Part shown: piece after piece, positions 17,260-19,608 of the stretch
Position numbering within the stretch: the first letter of the stretch is position 1
How the letters are laid out: each line of letters starts with the position of its first letter
Origin: Chromera velia
Lineage: Eukaryota > Sar > Chromeraceae
NCBI GenBank assembly: GCA_018398765.1
Contig: JAHBMJ010005742.1
Span: 47,702 to 67,309, forward strand
Direction of reading: 5' to 3'
Length of the DNA stretch: 19,608 nucleotides
Position numbers and translations under genes: made by a program
The notes under the pieces: model-generated
The model's database searches: none
What the model saw: the letters and a program-made list of their open reading frames with translations, nothing else
What the model was told of the DNA's origin: nothing

Positions 17260-17830
17260 AGGGGGGGGCACTTCAGCCGGTTACACCATGATTACTGACC
17301 CTACACCCCCCCCCCTACAATGTGTAACATGTAACCATCAGTTAAAAGTGGTGCCAATCGATTAGTTACGTTTGATTACTCACAAAACTGGCTTCAAGAT
17401 TGTTAAATAATTCAGGTTATGGTTAAAAATGATGAAAAATGATGTGTCACACTCACTTTGCCCCCAAACCCCCCATAACCGGGTAACTCGTAACCTTTTT
17501 TGACCCCCCTTAAAAATGAAGTAACCTCCCTTAAGAAGCATTCAAACGTGTTCTAAACATCATTTTGAATGTTTTCAAAAGTTGAAAATTTGGTTGGTTA
17601 TTGAGGTTAAAATGCTCATAACCGGGTAACCTGTAACCTCTTTGTGTAACAAAGATAAAAAGAGGGTAATCCAAAGTAACCACGTAGCCTATACTTCAAA
17701 CACATCAGATTTCGATGTAACTTGACCAAGTGGAGCTCCAAGTTGCCGGACTGGCTCGCAAAATTTGTTTTTGTTCATATTTTATGTTATTTTGGGCTCA
17801 AAATCTACCATAACCTTCCAGAGTGCCCCC
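17260..17830. repeat. GTAAC-rich block with homopolymer G/C runs
   Basis: About ten GTAAC words in 400 bp, and a near-duplicated motif ATAACCGGGTAAC followed by a GTAACCT at 17474-17496 and 17617-17639. G and C runs of 7-11 bases occur at 17262, 17305 and 17824. No coding potential. Probably an old, diverged repeat. Confidence 0.55.
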
Positions 17831-18161
17831 CCCTAGGTTCTCCTCCACTCAGAAAGTCGGGTCAACAAAATGGGCCTCTATCCACAAAATCTCGTTATCA
17901 ACCATTCCATTGAATTTTATTGGAAGGCTTGACAACGACAAAATCGTGTTCAGCTTCTTATTCTAGAACCTCATTTTTGGAGGGGGTGCAGATTCCGGAG
18001 TTTTGTTCCCCTCTGGTATCTGTGTTGGCTGGACACTTCTGGTTGCTCGTGGGAGTGGTTGCCTCGGTACAAAGGAGTTGTCTGACAACTAGAAGGGTTG
18101 CCGGACTGGTTTGGATCGCTCAATCAGGTCAGTTCGTTTTGTGTCGTTCCACCAGCAACAG

Positions 18162-18338
18162 GGGGGGGTGAACCCTCTCGCAGGGGTACGAAACGACCCA
18201 ATTTCATACCCCGGGTGGAGGGGGGGGGTCCGACCTGCTCTGTAGGTTTGCATCCAAAATGTATCTAGGAAACCCCCCTCCACCAGGGGTACCAAATTGG
18301 GTCGTTTTGTATCCCTGTGAGAGGGTCCACCCCCCCCT
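18162..18338. repeat. Inverted repeat, about 66-bp arms, 45-bp spacer
   Basis: Arm 1 (18162-18227) and arm 2 (18273-18338) are reverse complements at roughly 85-90 percent. Shared blocks include ACCCTCTC, ACGACCCAATTT and GGTGGAGGGGGG. Both outer ends are runs of G or C. Within each arm a smaller inverted repeat (GGGGTA...TACCCC) exists. It could be a foldback or MITE-like element; clear target duplications were not found. Confidence 0.8.
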
Positions 18339-18698
18339 CCCAGTGAGGGAATTAAAAAAATCTTGTTTGCAGAGATGAGCCTTCTTAGTGTATGCAGAAG
18401 GCTTTGTACGATGTCTGTAAGTGTTCTTGTGTGGTTGCAACCTGGCCATTGTGGTTGCTGAGCGACTAACCGGTCTGCCCTCGGCAAGGTAAAAAACTGC
18501 CGTCTCCCTTTGCGTGTGTTGCTCACCCCTTCCCCCCTTCTCTGCTCTTTACAGGTCGTTGGTCTCATTTAGGAGATGTTTGTTCTAGGCCTCAGGCTTT
18601 TTTCAACTCCTTTAAAGGTAGGTCTTTACATCTTTGTTGCGGCCGCAGTCTTCAAACTGCAAAAGGGAGCAGCGCCCATATGTGCCGAGCCTATGTTT
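18339..18698. other. No gene seen
   Basis: Unique sequence between the inverted repeat and the minisatellite. Minus-strand open frames run in from the repeats and have no recognised domain. Confidence 0.4.
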
Positions 18699-19437
18699 TT
18701 TTCTACCGGCCTGACTGCCTCCAAAATTTTGCTCTTCTTGCCTGCTTGACTGCCCTCTAGCTTTTGGCCTTTCTGTCTGGCTAAATGCCTTCCCAATTTC
18801 AGCCTTTCCGCCCACCCTATTGCTTTCCTAGTTTTGGCCTTCGCCGCACTCCCAATTTTGGTCTTCCTGCCTGCCCGATTGTCTTCCCAATTTCGGCCTT
18901 CTTGCCTGCCTGACTGCCTCCCAGAGTTTTGCATTCCTGCTATACTGACTGCTTTCCGATTTTGGCCTTCTTGCCTGCCTGACTGCCCTCCAAATTTTGG
19001 TCTTTCTGTCTGTCTCAATGCTTTCTAAATTTCGGCCTTTCTGTCTGCCTGACTGACTTTGCAATTTCGGCCTTCCTGCCTGTCCGGTTGCCTTCCTAAT
19101 TTCGGCTTTCCTGCCTGTCTGATTGTCTTCCCTATTTCGGCCTTCCTTCCCGCCTAAGTTTCCTCCTAACGCTTCCTAATTTCGGTCATCCTGCTTACTT
19201 GATGGCCTTCCCAATTTTGTTCTTCCTGCTGGCCCGACTGTCTTCCCAAGTTTGGCCTTCTTGTGTATCTAACTGCTTCCCAGAGTTCGTTCTTTCTGCC
19301 TACATGCCTGCCTTCCAATTTCGGTCTTCTTGGCGGCCTGACTGCTTTCCAATTTCGGCCTTCCTGCCCGCCTGATTGCCTTCCAATTTCGGGCTTCCTG
19401 CCCGTCCGATTGCTTTCCTAATTTCGGTTTTCCTGCT
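18699..19437. repeat. 35-bp minisatellite, about 21 diverged units
   Basis: Units read roughly YCTTCCTGCCTGCCTGACTG followed by CCTTCCCAATTTCGG. Most are 34-35 bp; one is about 24 bp and one about 45 bp. Units are 70-90 percent alike. The period is not a multiple of three, so the minus-strand open frames (RQEGRNWE-like repeats) are not evidence of a protein. Confidence 0.9.
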
Positions 19438-19594
19438 TTTATGTATCATTCTGATACAAATTAAAAATACAAGTTGTGTTTGCATGCATGCTTTTATGTG
19501 TATTCTGGCAATTCGACTGACTTTCTGTTTGTGTACACGTATTTCTGCAGGTGGCGTTCATGGATGTGCATGTTTAATATATACTGAGATGCCT

Positions 19595-19608
19595 CCCCCC
19601 CCCCCCCC
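19595..19608. repeat. Poly-C run at window end
   Basis: At least 14 C. Such a run often ends an assembled contig. Confidence 0.9.

Noticed and set aside
18626-19064. Minus-strand open frames with RQEGRNWE-like repeats
   Set aside because: The 35-bp period rotates the frame; diverged units show no sign of protein-level constraint.
18699-19437. CRISPR-like regular repeat array
   Set aside because: Units are contiguous without unique spacers, are diverged, and the context is eukaryotic.

Overview
The window is eukaryotic nuclear DNA. It has spliced exons with GT-AG borders, two Ty3/gypsy-type LTR retroelements and a lot of microsatellite sequence. Nothing in it looks bacterial. The host cannot be named from the sequence. 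GC-rich exons in AT-rich, microsatellite-laden flanks, plus a high density of TGCATGC, would fit an alveolate or other protist/alga such as a chromerid, but that is a guess.

Layout. (1) 1-1055: simple repeats, then AT-rich DNA with no gene seen. (2) 1061-7651: a complete Ty3/gypsy LTR retrotransposon on the minus strand, with 256-bp LTRs (4 differences, all transitions) and a perfect 5-bp target duplication (CTCAG). In element order: 5' LTR, primer-binding site, gag (RG-rich, CCHC knuckle), a textbook -1 frameshift signal (G GGA AAC, 5-nt spacer, 11-bp hairpin), protease, RT, RNase H, integrase and a chromodomain-like tail. This copy is broken. It has four in-frame TAR stops, a 391-bp tandem duplication of the protease core that shifts the frame, and Asp-to-Asn changes in one protease copy and in RNase H. 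(3) 7657-8710: non-coding DNA with a 112-bp minisatellite. (4) 8711-11475: four plus-strand exons that encode the catalytic and beta-barrel half of a PRMT5-like type II arginine methyltransferase, ending in TGA. The N-terminal TIM barrel is not in the window, so the retrotransposon is probably in an upstream intron, antisense to the gene. (5) 11476-13577: downstream DNA with microsatellites and AT-rich stretches. (6) 13578-16020: a second, different and decayed minus-strand Ty3/gypsy pol with a chromodomain, truncated inside RT. (7) 16021-19608: no genes seen; a GTAAC-rich block, a 66-bp-arm inverted repeat, a 35-bp minisatellite of about 21 units, and a terminal poly-C run.

The most notable points are: the PRMT5-like protein has Asp and Lys where the two catalytic glutamates are expected; the retrotransposon has a complete -1 frameshift cassette; and its protease is duplicated so that one copy keeps the catalytic DTG but lacks the C-terminal half, while the other is full length but reads NTG.
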